The notes under the pieces were generated by a model that was not told the DNA's origin, ran no database searches, and saw only the letters and a program-made list of their open reading frames with translations. DNA of 64,000 nt from Morganella psychrotolerans (GTDB lineage Bacteria > Pseudomonadota > Gammaproteobacteria > Enterobacterales > Enterobacteriaceae), in the NCBI RefSeq assembly GCF_001676155.1, contig NZ_LZEW01000023.1:186001-250000 (forward strand), written 5' to 3'. Position numbers and translations under genes: made by a program. Positions 1-8,671 of this stretch are shown here, piece by piece. The first letter of the stretch is position 1. Every line of letters begins with the position of its first letter.

Positions 1-443
1 GGATCAAAAATGTTTTCACCTTTATTACCCTGTTATTATTTAACGCTGTAAATTAAAATATATAGCGAATATGGCGGGCAATTAATATCATTAATATGAT
101 AACAAACAAAAAATGGTAATAAATACATTTTAAATCAATAAGTAACAGTTTACTGTTGGTTTTTACATAACACAAAAATATCAGATACTTTATTTAATCG
201 GTCATTTTATTATCAATATCAGAAAGATTAAAAATAATATTATTATGTTTCATTTTGTTAATTCAGCCGTATTAATAACAATCAACTGCCATACATATAC
301 TGTTATTCATAATATAAAGATATCCTGTTTCAGCCGGAGATTCTTTATTTTCCGACATACCGGAATAATATAGCACTAATACACCTGTTAACTCTGCGCT
401 ACATCTGTCCGGTAGTATTATTCACTTTTTACCTGATAAAAAA
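1..443. other. AT-rich gene-free left edge
   Basis: No ORF with a ribosome binding site or recognisable protein was found here. The stretch is strongly AT-rich with many short A and T runs, unlike the balanced composition of erpA and hemL next to it. It may be the promoter region of a gene left of the window or a scar of transferred DNA. In E. coli erpA and hemL flank clcA; no clcA is visible here. Confidence 0.5.
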
Positions 444-465
444 AACGGACGCCTGCGCGTCCGTT
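444..465 (-). terminator. Rho-independent terminator of erpA
   Basis: A 9-bp perfect stem (AACGGACGC / GCGTCCGTT) with a 4-base loop is followed on the minus strand by a run of T. It lies 22 bases past the erpA stop codon. Confidence 0.85.
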
Positions 466-487
466 CTGATAGCTGCCGGTAATTCAA

Positions 488-832
488 TCAGATACTGAAT
501 GAAGAACCACAGCCGCAGGTAGTTTTGGCATTCGGGTTGGTGACGATAAACCGCGAGCCTTCCAGCCCTTCAGTATAATCCACACAACCGCCGACCAGAT
601 ATTGCAGGCTCATCGGGTCAACCACCAGCGCCACACCTTCTTTCTCGATAGTCATGTCGCCGTCATTCATGGCATCATCAAAGGTGAAACCATACTGAAA
701 CCCGCTGCACCCGCCGCCGGTGATATAAACACGCAGGCGCAGGTTCGGATTTTCTTCATCCGAAATCAGGATTTTTACTTTTTTAGCTGCCGCATCAGTA
801 AATTGCAGGGGCAGTGCTGAATCATCGCTCAT
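488..832 (-). CDS. erpA: Iron-sulfur cluster insertion protein ErpA
   Basis: A 114-residue A-type Fe-S carrier of the HesB/IscA family, which delivers [4Fe-4S] clusters to apoproteins such as the isoprenoid enzyme IspG and respiratory dehydrogenases. The three conserved cluster-ligating cysteines are present: Cys42 in GGGCSGF and Cys106/Cys108 in TTCGCGS near the C-terminus. The length equals E. coli ErpA. It is divergent from hemL with an ERIC repeat in the shared upstream region, and ends in its own terminator. The abundant Fe-S enzymes nearby (dms, fdn) are plausible clients, but that is inference. Confidence 0.97.
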   Translation of the reverse strand: MSDDSALPLQFTDAAAKKVKILISDEENPNLRLRVYITGGGCSGFQYGFTFDDAMNDGDMTIEKEGVALVVDPMSLQYLVGGCVDYTEGLEGSRFIVTNPNAKTTCGCGSSFSI

Positions 833-977
833 TTATTACTCCAGACTGGCCGCGACCAGTAAACACACTCAGAAAGCTGTCAGCTCCCGGACATTATTAC
901 CAATTATCTACCACCTCACAGAATCGTTCAAGTTTCGCCACACATAAAGCGCAGTAACCATATTGTTAGTAAGGATA

Positions 978-1104
978 TATATCCTTATTCATTCAAACCG
1001 CAGGTTCGTTGGCCGCGTTCAGCCCGCCGGGTCACATAGTTTATCTATGCTCCCCGGTGGGCTAAACTTGCCGCCTGCCTGCATCTTGAATGACGTTGGA
1101 TATA
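978..1104 (+). repeat. ERIC-type repeat, full-length 127 bp
   Basis: An imperfect palindrome with ends TATATCC and GGATATA. It carries the blocks CTTATTCATTCAAAC, CAGGTTCGTTGGC, GCCGCCTGCCTGCA and GAATGACGTTGG, and a central hairpin around a GGGTCACATAG / CTATGCTCCCC pair. The 127-bp length and layout match the enterobacterial ERIC element. It fills much of the erpA-hemL intergenic region (833-1196); the rest of that gap shows only promoter-like AT-rich sequence. Confidence 0.85.
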
Positions 1105-1196
1105 GTCCTCACAAGAATAATGTGACAAGTTGGATTCAGCCGCGCTCTCCATTACACTATACCCACTTTCCGCTCACTGACTGACAGGAGCCCTGC

Positions 1197-2477
1197 ATGA
1201 GCCGCTCTGAAACCTTGTACACCGAAGCACAGCACTTTATCCCCGGTGGAGTAAACTCCCCGGTCCGCGCGTTTAACGGCGTCGGCGGTACCCCGCTGTT
1301 TATTGAACGTGCCAACGGGGCGTATATTTATGATGTCGACAGCAAAGCCTATATTGACTATGTCGGCTCCTGGGGACCGATGGTGCTGGGTCATAACCAC
1401 CCGGCTATCCGCACGGCGGTGATTAAAGCTGTAGAGAAAGGGCTGAGTTTCGGCGCGCCGACCGCTGATGAAGTCGAAATGGCAAAATTTGTCACCGAAC
1501 TGGTGCCATCCATGGATATGGTGCGCATGGTGAACTCCGGAACGGAAGCGACCATGAGCGCTATCCGCCTGGCGCGTGGTTACACCGCCCGCGATAAAAT
1601 CATCAAGTTTGAAGGTTGCTATCACGGACATGCAGACTGCCTGTTAGTCAAAGCCGGTTCCGGCGCACTGACTATCGGTCAGCCAAACTCACCGGGTGTC
1701 CCGGCGGATTTTGCCAAACACACGCTGACCTGCACTTATAATGACCTGGATTCTGTCCGTGAAGCCTTTGAAAAACATCCTCACGAAGTTGCCTGCATTA
1801 TTGTCGAGCCGGTTGCCGGTAATATGAACTGCATTCCACCGGCAGCAGATTTCCTGCCGGGACTGCGTGCATTGTGTGACGAATTCGGCGCACTGCTGAT
1901 TATCGACGAAGTGATGACCGGCTTTCGTGTCGCCCTCGGCGGCGCACAGGCGTATTATGATGTTGAACCGGATCTGACCTGCCTGGGTAAAATTATCGGC
2001 GGCGGAATGCCGGTCGGTGCATTCGGCGGGCGTGGTGAGATCATGGAAAAACTCGCGCCGACAGGTCCGGTTTACCAGGCGGGCACTCTCTCCGGTAATC
2101 CGATTGCCATGGCAGCCGGTCTTGCCTGTTTGCAGGAAATTTCACAACCCGGTGTGCATCAGCGCCTGACTGAACTGACAGAAATGCTGGCGGAAGGTCT
2201 GACTGCGAAAGCACAGCAAGCGGGTATTCCGTTTGTGGTCAATTATGTCGGCGGAATGTTCGGGATGTTCTTTACTGATTCACCGACTGTCACCTGCTAT
2301 CAGGATGTGATGAATTGTGATGTGGAGCGCTTCAAAAAGTTCTTCCATCTGATGCTGGAAAAAGGGATTTATCTCGCACCATCCGCCTTTGAAGCCGGAT
2401 TTATGTCTGTCGCGCACAGTGATGAAGATATCCGCAAAACCATTGATGCTGCCGCTTATGCATTTTCGAAACTGTAA
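1197..2477 (+). CDS. hemL: Glutamate-1-semialdehyde 2,1-aminomutase
   Basis: A PLP enzyme that converts glutamate-1-semialdehyde to 5-aminolevulinate in the C5 route to heme, in the cytosol. The 426-residue length equals the E. coli enzyme. The PLP lysine is Lys265 in [10 protein letters not shown], preceded by the cofactor-binding [10 protein letters not shown]. The ATG follows a clear AGGAG site 8 bases upstream. It is monocistronic with its own terminator. Antisense ORFs inside it are shadows. Confidence 0.98.
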   Translation: MSRSETLYTEAQHFIPGGVNSPVRAFNGVGGTPLFIERANGAYIYDVDSKAYIDYVGSWGPMVLGHNHPAIRTAVIKAVEKGLSFGAPTADEVEMAKFVTELVPSMDMVRMVNSGTEATMSAIRLARGYTARDKIIKFEGCYHGHADCLLVKAGSGALTIGQPNSPGVPADFAKHTLTCTYNDLDSVREAFEKHPHEVACIIVEPVAGNMNCIPPAADFLPGLRALCDEFGALLIIDEVMTGFRVALGGAQAYYDVEPDLTCLGKIIGGGMPVGAFGGRGEIMEKLAPTGPVYQAGTLSGNPIAMAAGLACLQEISQPGVHQRLTELTEMLAEGLTAKAQQAGIPFVVNYVGGMFGMFFTDSPTVTCYQDVMNCDVERFKKFFHLMLEKGIYLAPSAFEAGFMSVAHSDEDIRKTIDAAAYAFSKL

Positions 2478-2502
2478 TCTGCGGTGATCAGCTATAATCT
2501 GC

Positions 2503-2528
2503 GCCCGGTCACTGTACCGGGCGTTTTT
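2503..2528 (+). terminator. Terminator of hemL
   Basis: Stem GCCCGGT / ACCGGGC with a CACTGT loop, followed by GTTTTTAT, 26 bases after the hemL stop. It lies just beyond the 3' end of the convergent dms operon. Confidence 0.85.
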
Positions 2529-2552
2529 ATAGTGAAAGGAAAACGCAATAAA

Positions 2553-3128
2553 TTACTTATGCTTCACAAACGCACGAGCCGTCACCAGCGCCAGTTGTGT
2601 CAGTGCTGAATAAAACGGGCTGTGCCCGTGAGCATTAAGGCGTTCTGCGTAATGGGGCAGCCAGGTTAGCAGGTGCTGACTCAGCAGTGTATTTACTGCT
2701 GGTGCCCGCATTTCTGATGCTAATACTGCCGCCTGAAATAAAATCAGCCCGATGTGATCCGCAGGTTCCGGATACGCCGTGCTGAGTTTCAGCCGCTCCT
2801 GCTTTAAAAATGCATTCAGTGCCAGGGTGGAATCTCCCTGTAACAACCCTTCCGCATCCTGGTAAACCGAGCCCCACGGCGGCGCCGGTAGTGCCCCGGG
2901 ACCGGCAAACAAATCCTGCCAGGCAGCTTTCAGTGTTTCTGAACCACAACTGACAGCGCTGCTCAACTGTGTACGGAGTGCTTCATCCACCTCACAGGGC
3001 CATTGCTGCGCAAACCCCGGCTGAGTAAACAGGCGCATAGCAACGCGGTTGCTGTCATCATCCGGTGAGAACAGATAACAAATACCCAGCACGTTAAACG
3101 CCGCCGCATAATGGGAGATCTTACTCAT
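2553..3128 (-). CDS. dmsD: DMSO reductase maturation chaperone (TorD/DmsD family)
   Basis: A 191-residue all-helical cytosolic redox-enzyme maturation protein. It binds the Tat signal peptide of DmsA and holds the enzyme until molybdopterin is inserted and export can proceed. The family signature is seen as GALPAPPWGSVYQD near residue 77-90. It is the last gene of dmsABCD, 12 bases after dmsC, which supports DmsA as its client. In E. coli dmsD is linked to the ynf paralogue cluster, so the tight linkage here is a useful functional hint. Confidence 0.9.
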   Translation of the reverse strand: MSKISHYAAAFNVLGICYLFSPDDDSNRVAMRLFTQPGFAQQWPCEVDEALRTQLSSAVSCGSETLKAAWQDLFAGPGALPAPPWGSVYQDAEGLLQGDSTLALNAFLKQERLKLSTAYPEPADHIGLILFQAAVLASEMRAPAVNTLLSQHLLTWLPHYAERLNAHGHSPFYSALTQLALVTARAFVKHK

Positions 3129-3140
3129 CAGGCACTCCCG

Positions 3141-4052
3141 TCAGGCGTGAATATAATAGAAGACATAACGCAGCATAAATTCTGCAATAATGGTCAGCAG
3201 ACACCCGGTAAGAAATAACCCACCCGCCGCCTGATACTCCGTATCCCGTCTTTTCGCCGATCCTGCACGAACCAGTGTGATACCACACAAAAGAAGCCCG
3301 GCAACCGCCATAATCCAGGTGCTTATCCGCAATCCGGCAATGCTGTAATAGGCGGTGATGGGTGAGAGCGGAAAAGTAACCGATTTTTGCGATAACTGTG
3401 TGGCGGTCAGCCAGTGCTCATAAAATGGCTGATATAACAGGCGCCCGGTCAGGCTTACCGCCATCACACTCCACAACAGCCACAAACGGGAAACAGACAG
3501 ATAGTCCGCCGGGACAATAACCCCCGCTTTATGACCAAACCGCTGAACAAACATCATCATCAGCACATACAGTGCCACACCCAGGCTCAGCATAGTGGCG
3601 AAAAACATCAGATAGGTATTGGCATCATTCCACGTCAGAATCGAGGTATAGCGGTAAATCGACGCCATACAGTAAATATCAGCCAAACCAATCGCCATTG
3701 CTGCGCCAAACAGCAGAAAAGAGAGTTTTCCCGATTTCCACAACCAGAGGAATGTCACACCCAGGCTGCCGACAAATGCTGCCGTCACCACCACTTCACG
3801 GCTGAGCCAGGCCGTAAAGACATTATTAATGGCATTCGGGGCATTTAACGGCACACCAAGGTGCGTGATAGATGCCACTGATCCGATCCCCGCAATAATG
3901 CAGATAATAAAGATTGTCAGCATCATCATGCGTTTAAAACTGTCTGCCGTGAGGCGGCGGGAGAGCGGTGCGGCAAACACCCCGCTCACAACGCACAACC
4001 CCACCGCCGCATTCATCATGTAAGTGAAAATTAAAAGCGACCACTCATTCAT
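3141..4052 (-). CDS. dmsC: DMSO reductase membrane anchor subunit DmsC
   Basis: An integral membrane subunit of about 303 residues with roughly eight hydrophobic segments. It takes electrons from menaquinol and passes them to the DmsB clusters. The start is placed at the ATG giving MNEWSLLIF, because this resembles the E. coli DmsC start and overlaps the dmsB stop in ATGAATGA, typical of translational coupling. An in-frame ATG 15 bases upstream (MREKK) would lie deeper inside dmsB and is less likely. Sequence divergence from E. coli DmsC is high, as usual for this subunit. Confidence 0.9.
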   Translation of the reverse strand: MNEWSLLIFTYMMNAAVGLCVVSGVFAAPLSRRLTADSFKRMMMLTIFIICIIAGIGSVASITHLGVPLNAPNAINNVFTAWLSREVVVTAAFVGSLGVTFLWLWKSGKLSFLLFGAAMAIGLADIYCMASIYRYTSILTWNDANTYLMFFATMLSLGVALYVLMMMFVQRFGHKAGVIVPADYLSVSRLWLLWSVMAVSLTGRLLYQPFYEHWLTATQLSQKSVTFPLSPITAYYSIAGLRISTWIMAVAGLLLCGITLVRAGSAKRRDTEYQAAGGLFLTGCLLTIIAEFMLRYVFYYIHA

Positions 4053-4689
4053 TTTCTTTTCTCTCACTGTTTATGTCATCAAAACGTGCCCCGTGATGCG
4101 CATTGATCACCAGGTTTGGCTGTGTAATGGACGGATCAGGCAGACCGGTTACATAATCCAGATTGCCGTATTTCGCCCGCAACTCATCAATCGGTCCGAA
4201 CTGAATCGCGCCCAGCGGACACGTGCTGACACACACCGGCTGCTCACCTTTTTGTTGTAAATCAATGCAAAAATCGCATTTCGACATCTGTTTGGTTTCC
4301 GGGTTCATCTGCGGCGCACCATACGGACATGACCACGCACAGGCACCACAGCCGACACATTTGTCTGTATTGACCATCACTATGCCGTCGCCTTCGCGCT
4401 TGTGCATTGCTGTCGTCGGGCAGTTGCGGACACAAATAGGGTCTTTGCAGTGGTTACAGGAAATGGAGAGCGTGTAAGCAAACACATTGTTGATCAACGC
4501 ACCATTATTGTTACGGCTGTAACCACCGCCGGTCATTTCATACACCCGGCGGAAACGGCGTCCGACATCTAAATTGTTTTTATCTTTACAGGCAACCTGA
4601 CAGGCTTTGCAGCCGGAGCAGCGGGCTGAATCAATATAAAACCCTAACTGTTTTTCACTGACTGCCGGATAAATAATGAATTTACTCAT
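4045..4689 (-). CDS. dmsB: DMSO reductase iron-sulfur subunit DmsB
   Basis: A 214-residue ferredoxin-like electron-transfer subunit. Four cysteine groups are visible, enough for four [4Fe-4S] clusters: [37 protein letters not shown] and a C-terminal CDFC...CVSTCP. It links the quinol site of DmsC to the molybdenum site of DmsA. Its ATG overlaps the dmsA stop by 4 bases (ATGA), so the genes are translationally coupled. Confidence 0.95.
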   Translation of the reverse strand: MSKFIIYPAVSEKQLGFYIDSARCSGCKACQVACKDKNNLDVGRRFRRVYEMTGGGYSRNNNGALINNVFAYTLSISCNHCKDPICVRNCPTTAMHKREGDGIVMVNTDKCVGCGACAWSCPYGAPQMNPETKQMSKCDFCIDLQQKGEQPVCVSTCPLGAIQFGPIDELRAKYGNLDYVTGLPDPSITQPNLVINAHHGARFDDINSERKENE

Positions 4690-7106
4690 GCTTTTTCCAC
4701 CTCAACTAATAGTGTCTGGTGCGCATTACCGTGAGCCAGCGCCGTACTGCGTGACGAGGTAAGCACATTGGCACAACCGCCCTGATCAACACCGTTACTG
4801 TCCGGCAGCCACCAGGCACCCGCCTGGAGCGCAACCACACCCGGCATAATTCGTTGGGTAATTTTTACCGGGATCATCGTGATGCCGCGCCCGTTATAGA
4901 TCTTCACTTTGTCGCCGTCATTAATACGGCGATCTTGTGCGTCAAACGGATTGATCCACAGTTCCTGGCGCTGCACTTCCTGTAACCAGGGGTTGGCAAA
5001 CTGCGTGGAGTTTGCGCGGTTCCGCCCTTTCCAGGTGATTAATTGCAGCGGATAGGTTGTGGTGAGCGTGTCTTCCGGACCTTCAACCGCAGGCACATAA
5101 TGGGAGAGCGCCGGAATTTCCGGGTTATCCATGTCATACAGGCGTTTGGAGAAGATCTCTATTTTGCCGGACGGGGTCGGGAACGGATTGTTTTCGATAT
5201 CCTGAATGTTTTTTTCAAACGCCACATTCTGCGTATGCGGACGGTGCGTTAATAAATGACGGCGTTTGACCAGCAGTTCATCAAAGGTTGGAATATTATC
5301 TTCCGGACGCTTAATTGCCGCATCATTTACCAGGTATTCAATCCAGTCGCGATCAGTGCGGTGACCGGCGGTAAATTCATCATATACACCCAGTTTTTCC
5401 GCCACTTCACACAGCCAGTCATAATCTGTGCGGCGCTCAAAATCCGGTTCAATCGCTTTTTCCGAGAGGATCAGGTAATCGCCGTAACTCCAGGTGCCGC
5501 CGATATTCCAGCGCTCCAGAAAACTGGTTTCCGGCAGCAAAAGATCGGCGTATTTCGCACTCGGCGTCAGATAGAGATCACTGCACACGATAAATTCAAC
5601 TTTTGATTCATCCTCCAGCACTTTTGCGGCATGCAGAATGTCAGTGTTCTGATTTGTCATGTAGTTACCCGCCATCGAGAAGATCATTTTGATCTCTGTG
5701 CCGAGTTTTTCTGCATTCTTCAGACCGTTTGCCGGTGTGACCAGCGTTTTGTCTTCACACGCCTGCACCCAGTTGGTGATATTGATTTTTTCTTTAACCG
5801 GATTATCAAACAGCGCCGGTCCGGCAATGGTTTTGCGCAGATCCGGATTCAGTGCCATGCCGTAACCCGCCGCCCAGCCGCCGCGCACACCCACGTTTCC
5901 GGTGATCGTTGCCAGCAAAGTGGCACCCCGGGCGCTACGCTCGCCACAGATATGGCGCTGTGGTCCCCAGCCCTGCATCAGCACCGCCGGTTTGGTTGAG
6001 GCATATTCACGCGCCAGTTGGCGGATAGTGTCCGCCGGGACTTTGGTTATTTTCTCCGCCCATTCAGGGGTTTTGGCGATACCGTCTTTTTTCCCGGTCA
6101 GATACGCCACCAGCGATTCATTGTCAGCAACGCCTTCCGGCATCTGATCTTCACTGAATCCCAGAGTATATTTATTGATAAATGCCTGATCGTGGAGGTT
6201 TTCTGTCACGATGACATGCATCATCGCATCCATCATGGCGTTATCTGTAGTCGGCAGAATCGGTATCCATTGATCCGCCAGAGAAGAGGCAGTATCGGAA
6301 TAGCGCGGGTCAACGATAATAAATTTTGTGCCGTTCTTTTTCATCTTCTGGAAATAGTGGTTGCTGTGCCCGAAAATCGTTTCATTCGGATTATGCCCCC
6401 ACAAAATTACCAGCGGGGTATTGTCGAGTGTATCCAGTGTACTGCCGCTGGCAGACGTGCCATAGGTGTACGGCGTTGCCGCCATGGTGTTGCCGTTACT
6501 GACCGAGTGATAATTTTCCAGGAACCCGCCGGTCAGGTTAAACAGGCGGCGCAGCATGTTGGCACCGGAAAAAATCCCGCCGGTCACACCCGTACTCAGG
6601 CTGACAAAGCGCGATGCCGGACCGTATTTATCACTGATCCGCTGCCATTGCTGCGCAATCAGTGATGTCGCATCTTCCCAGCTTATCCGCTCAAAGCGCC
6701 CTTCGCCCCGTTTACCGACGCGTTTCATCGGGTATTTCAGGCGATCCGGGTGATAAATAAATTTCCGGTAACCGCGCCCGCGCACACAGGCCCGCATGAT
6801 CGGCATCTCTTCATTTAAATCAGCATCCGGGCGCGTCGTAATACGAATGGCCTGACCATCTTTAATATGGGCGCGGATATCACACTTGCCGCCGCAGTCA
6901 AAACTGCTGCATGTGGGAACAACCCGCACACCGTCATCTACCGGATGTACCGGGATGTGTGCCGGATCAGGTGAAACGGAAGCAATACTTTCTGATGCCA
7001 GAAATGGCACCGCAGATAATACAGAACTGACCTGTATAAAGCGCCGGCGGCTTATTTCGCCGATAGCGCCGGAATCTTCATTATCATGGCCGGATTGATG
7101 ACTCAT
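4686..7106 (-). CDS. dmsA: DMSO reductase catalytic subunit DmsA
   Basis: An 806-residue molybdopterin oxidoreductase of the DMSO reductase family, the terminal reductase for DMSO or related S/N-oxides in anaerobic respiration. A Tat signal with SRRRFIQ is at residues 19-25, so the enzyme is exported folded. The N-terminal cluster motif has Cys in CSSFDCGGKC and a later MRACVRG; the guanine dinucleotide binding domain is at the C-terminus (QLITWKGRNRANS and following). It heads dmsABCD. The 505-base region upstream carries two ERIC copies; I saw no convincing FNR box for dms there. Substrate is assigned by family only. Confidence 0.93.
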   Translation of the reverse strand: MSHQSGHDNEDSGAIGEISRRRFIQVSSVLSAVPFLASESIASVSPDPAHIPVHPVDDGVRVVPTCSSFDCGGKCDIRAHIKDGQAIRITTRPDADLNEEMPIMRACVRGRGYRKFIYHPDRLKYPMKRVGKRGEGRFERISWEDATSLIAQQWQRISDKYGPASRFVSLSTGVTGGIFSGANMLRRLFNLTGGFLENYHSVSNGNTMAATPYTYGTSASGSTLDTLDNTPLVILWGHNPNETIFGHSNHYFQKMKKNGTKFIIVDPRYSDTASSLADQWIPILPTTDNAMMDAMMHVIVTENLHDQAFINKYTLGFSEDQMPEGVADNESLVAYLTGKKDGIAKTPEWAEKITKVPADTIRQLAREYASTKPAVLMQGWGPQRHICGERSARGATLLATITGNVGVRGGWAAGYGMALNPDLRKTIAGPALFDNPVKEKINITNWVQACEDKTLVTPANGLKNAEKLGTEIKMIFSMAGNYMTNQNTDILHAAKVLEDESKVEFIVCSDLYLTPSAKYADLLLPETSFLERWNIGGTWSYGDYLILSEKAIEPDFERRTDYDWLCEVAEKLGVYDEFTAGHRTDRDWIEYLVNDAAIKRPEDNIPTFDELLVKRRHLLTHRPHTQNVAFEKNIQDIENNPFPTPSGKIEIFSKRLYDMDNPEIPALSHYVPAVEGPEDTLTTTYPLQLITWKGRNRANSTQFANPWLQEVQRQELWINPFDAQDRRINDGDKVKIYNGRGITMIPVKITQRIMPGVVALQAGAWWLPDSNGVDQGGCANVLTSSRSTALAHGNAHQTLLVEVEKA

Positions 7107-7144
7107 AGTGGATTTACCCCGGGTGAGAAACAGAGAGCAACATT

Positions 7145-7205
7145 TATACCCTTATTCATTCAAACTACAGGTTCGTTGGCTGCATCCTGAATGACGTTGG
7201 GTATA
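7145..7205 (+). repeat. ERIC-type repeat, short 61-bp form
   Basis: TATACCC...GGGTATA ends with the CTTATTCATTCAAAC, CAGGTTCGTTGGCTGCA and GAATGACGTTGGG blocks. The central hairpin of the 127-bp form is missing. It lies between the dmsA start and the AraC-type gene. Confidence 0.85.
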
Positions 7206-7444
7206 AAACAGGAAATAATAAATAATATTTAATTTTAAATGACCGGAAATAATGCCGTGCTCCCGGTAACGTATTAATAACCGGAAACAATCAGAATCTG
7301 AATAAACAGAATGGCGGCAGTAAAATGGTAATGGATTTATATATTGCTGCCATACGCAAACCGGACAAGGGCATTTGAATTTCAGCCTCTTTTCCGCCAC
7401 TGTTAATTTAATACGGTATAGTTGTTGCTCAATACACCTGAATG

Positions 7445-7505
7445 TATACCCTTATTCATTCAAACTGCAGGTTCGTTGGCTGCATCCTGAATGACGTTGG
7501 GTATA
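7445..7505 (+). repeat. ERIC-type repeat, short 61-bp form
   Basis: Nearly identical to the copy at 7145-7205 (one clear difference, CTACAG versus CTGCAG), same orientation, 300 bases apart. The two may be a local duplication. The sequence between them is AT-rich with no supported gene. Confidence 0.85.
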
Positions 7506-7611
7506 TATAATGACAAAATGTTATCGTAAAGCACCTGTTTTGCGGCACAGGATCTGATATAACAGCCGGCAGACCGTCATCTTGAGTCAGAAAGCAGGGA
7601 GCACATCACTT

Positions 7612-8412
7612 ATGAGAAATATTCCGTTAAAAAGCGTGGATAATATTGCGCGGGATGTTATTGCGCTGGGAACCGATTATCTGCCGGATACCCTGCTGGA
7701 GTACCATTCTCACCGGCGGGCACAGTTTCTCTACCCGGCAACGGGGTTGATTGAAGTCAGTACCGCAGGCGGTGAATGGGTTATTCCGCCTTCCTGTGGC
7801 GTGTGGATCCCGCCGCTGATTGCCCATGAAACCCGCATGCTGAATGTCAGCACCCGCAGTCTGTATATTGAACCGGCTGCAAAGCCGCGCCACTGCGCAG
7901 ATTGCGAAGTCCTGAGTGTCTCTCCGCTGTTACGCCAGTTACTGCTTGAAGCCGCTGATGTGCCCGCTGAATATGATATTCAGGGGCGCGACGGAATGCT
8001 GATGCAGTTGATCCTCTGTGAACTGAGCCGCGCCCGTCCCCTGCCGTTTTTTGTGCCGGTCCCGCGGGATGAAAAGCTCGGTGTTATGTGTCGTGAGTTT
8101 ATGCGCAGCCCGGTGATAACCTCTCAGCCCGGAGCCTGGGCAGAAAAACTGCATAAAAGTGAGCGCTCATTCAGCCGGTTTTTCCGCACACAAACCGGGA
8201 TGTCTTTCTCAGAATGGCGTCAGCAGGCGTGTCTGCTTAATTCTCTTTCTCATATATTATCGGGAAAATCGATTACAGAGATTGCTTATGACCTGGGCTA
8301 TAACAGTGCCGGGGCTTTTTCTATTATGTTTAAGAAACAGATGGGTCAGTCACCCTCCCATTTTAAAGTGGATGATGTGGATATCCGGCATTTTTTAATT
8401 TGTCTTTTCTGA
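7612..8412 (+). CDS. AraC-family transcriptional regulator with cupin sensor domain
   Basis: About 266 residues. The N-terminal half is cupin-like (histidines in EYHSHRRAQF, then WVIPPSCGVWIPP). The C-terminal AraC domain has two helix-turn-helix units, the second in ITEIAYDLGYNSAGAFSIMFKKQMG. This layout resembles the NimR/YdiP-type group. The ATG at 7612 with an upstream AGGGAG is preferred over an in-frame TTG at 7582. It sits between divergent dmsA and downstream fdnG, so it could regulate either, but nothing in the sequence proves it. Target and ligand are unknown. Confidence 0.85.
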   Translation: MRNIPLKSVDNIARDVIALGTDYLPDTLLEYHSHRRAQFLYPATGLIEVSTAGGEWVIPPSCGVWIPPLIAHETRMLNVSTRSLYIEPAAKPRHCADCEVLSVSPLLRQLLLEAADVPAEYDIQGRDGMLMQLILCELSRARPLPFFVPVPRDEKLGVMCREFMRSPVITSQPGAWAEKLHKSERSFSRFFRTQTGMSFSEWRQQACLLNSLSHILSGKSITEIAYDLGYNSAGAFSIMFKKQMGQSPSHFKVDDVDIRHFLICLF

Positions 8413-8486
8413 CATTTAAACTTATTATGACACTAATATTAAAGTTGATTTAATTCACCCCCTCAATAAGCAGATATTAATTTTAA

Positions 8487-8500
8487 TTGATCTGCATCAA
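8487..8500 (+). promoter_or_regulatory. FNR box upstream of fdnGHI
   Basis: TTGATCTGCATCAA is a perfect match to the FNR consensus TTGAT-N4-ATCAA. It lies 172 bases before the fdnG start codon, so the operon is probably switched on without oxygen. A heptamer TACTACT at 8516-8522 fits the NarL pattern loosely and hints at nitrate control as in E. coli fdnG, but it is weak. Confidence 0.8.
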
Positions 8501-8671
8501 TTACGAAGAAGTAACTACTACTTTGTGATTATTCAAATTGTGCTTAATCTCCCGATTAATTTTAATTAAACATTAAAGTTCACTTTCATTGATTTCAGGC
8601 AATATAAATTCAACCTTTGCTGATATTCTCCTCATGATTTTTTACAAATATATAAAAAAAAAGAGGATGCG

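Noticed and set aside
1-443. Integration site or phage end at the left edge
   Set aside because: AT-rich only; no integrase, tRNA or direct repeats visible.
1152-1631. 159-codon frame antisense to hemL
   Set aside because: Shadow of the conserved hemL codons; no ribosome site or family match. The same applies to the many antisense frames in dmsA, fdnG, mrcB and tnaA.
7107-7611. FNR box for the dms operon
   Set aside because: I searched for TTGAT-N4-ATCAA and found no acceptable match, so none is claimed.
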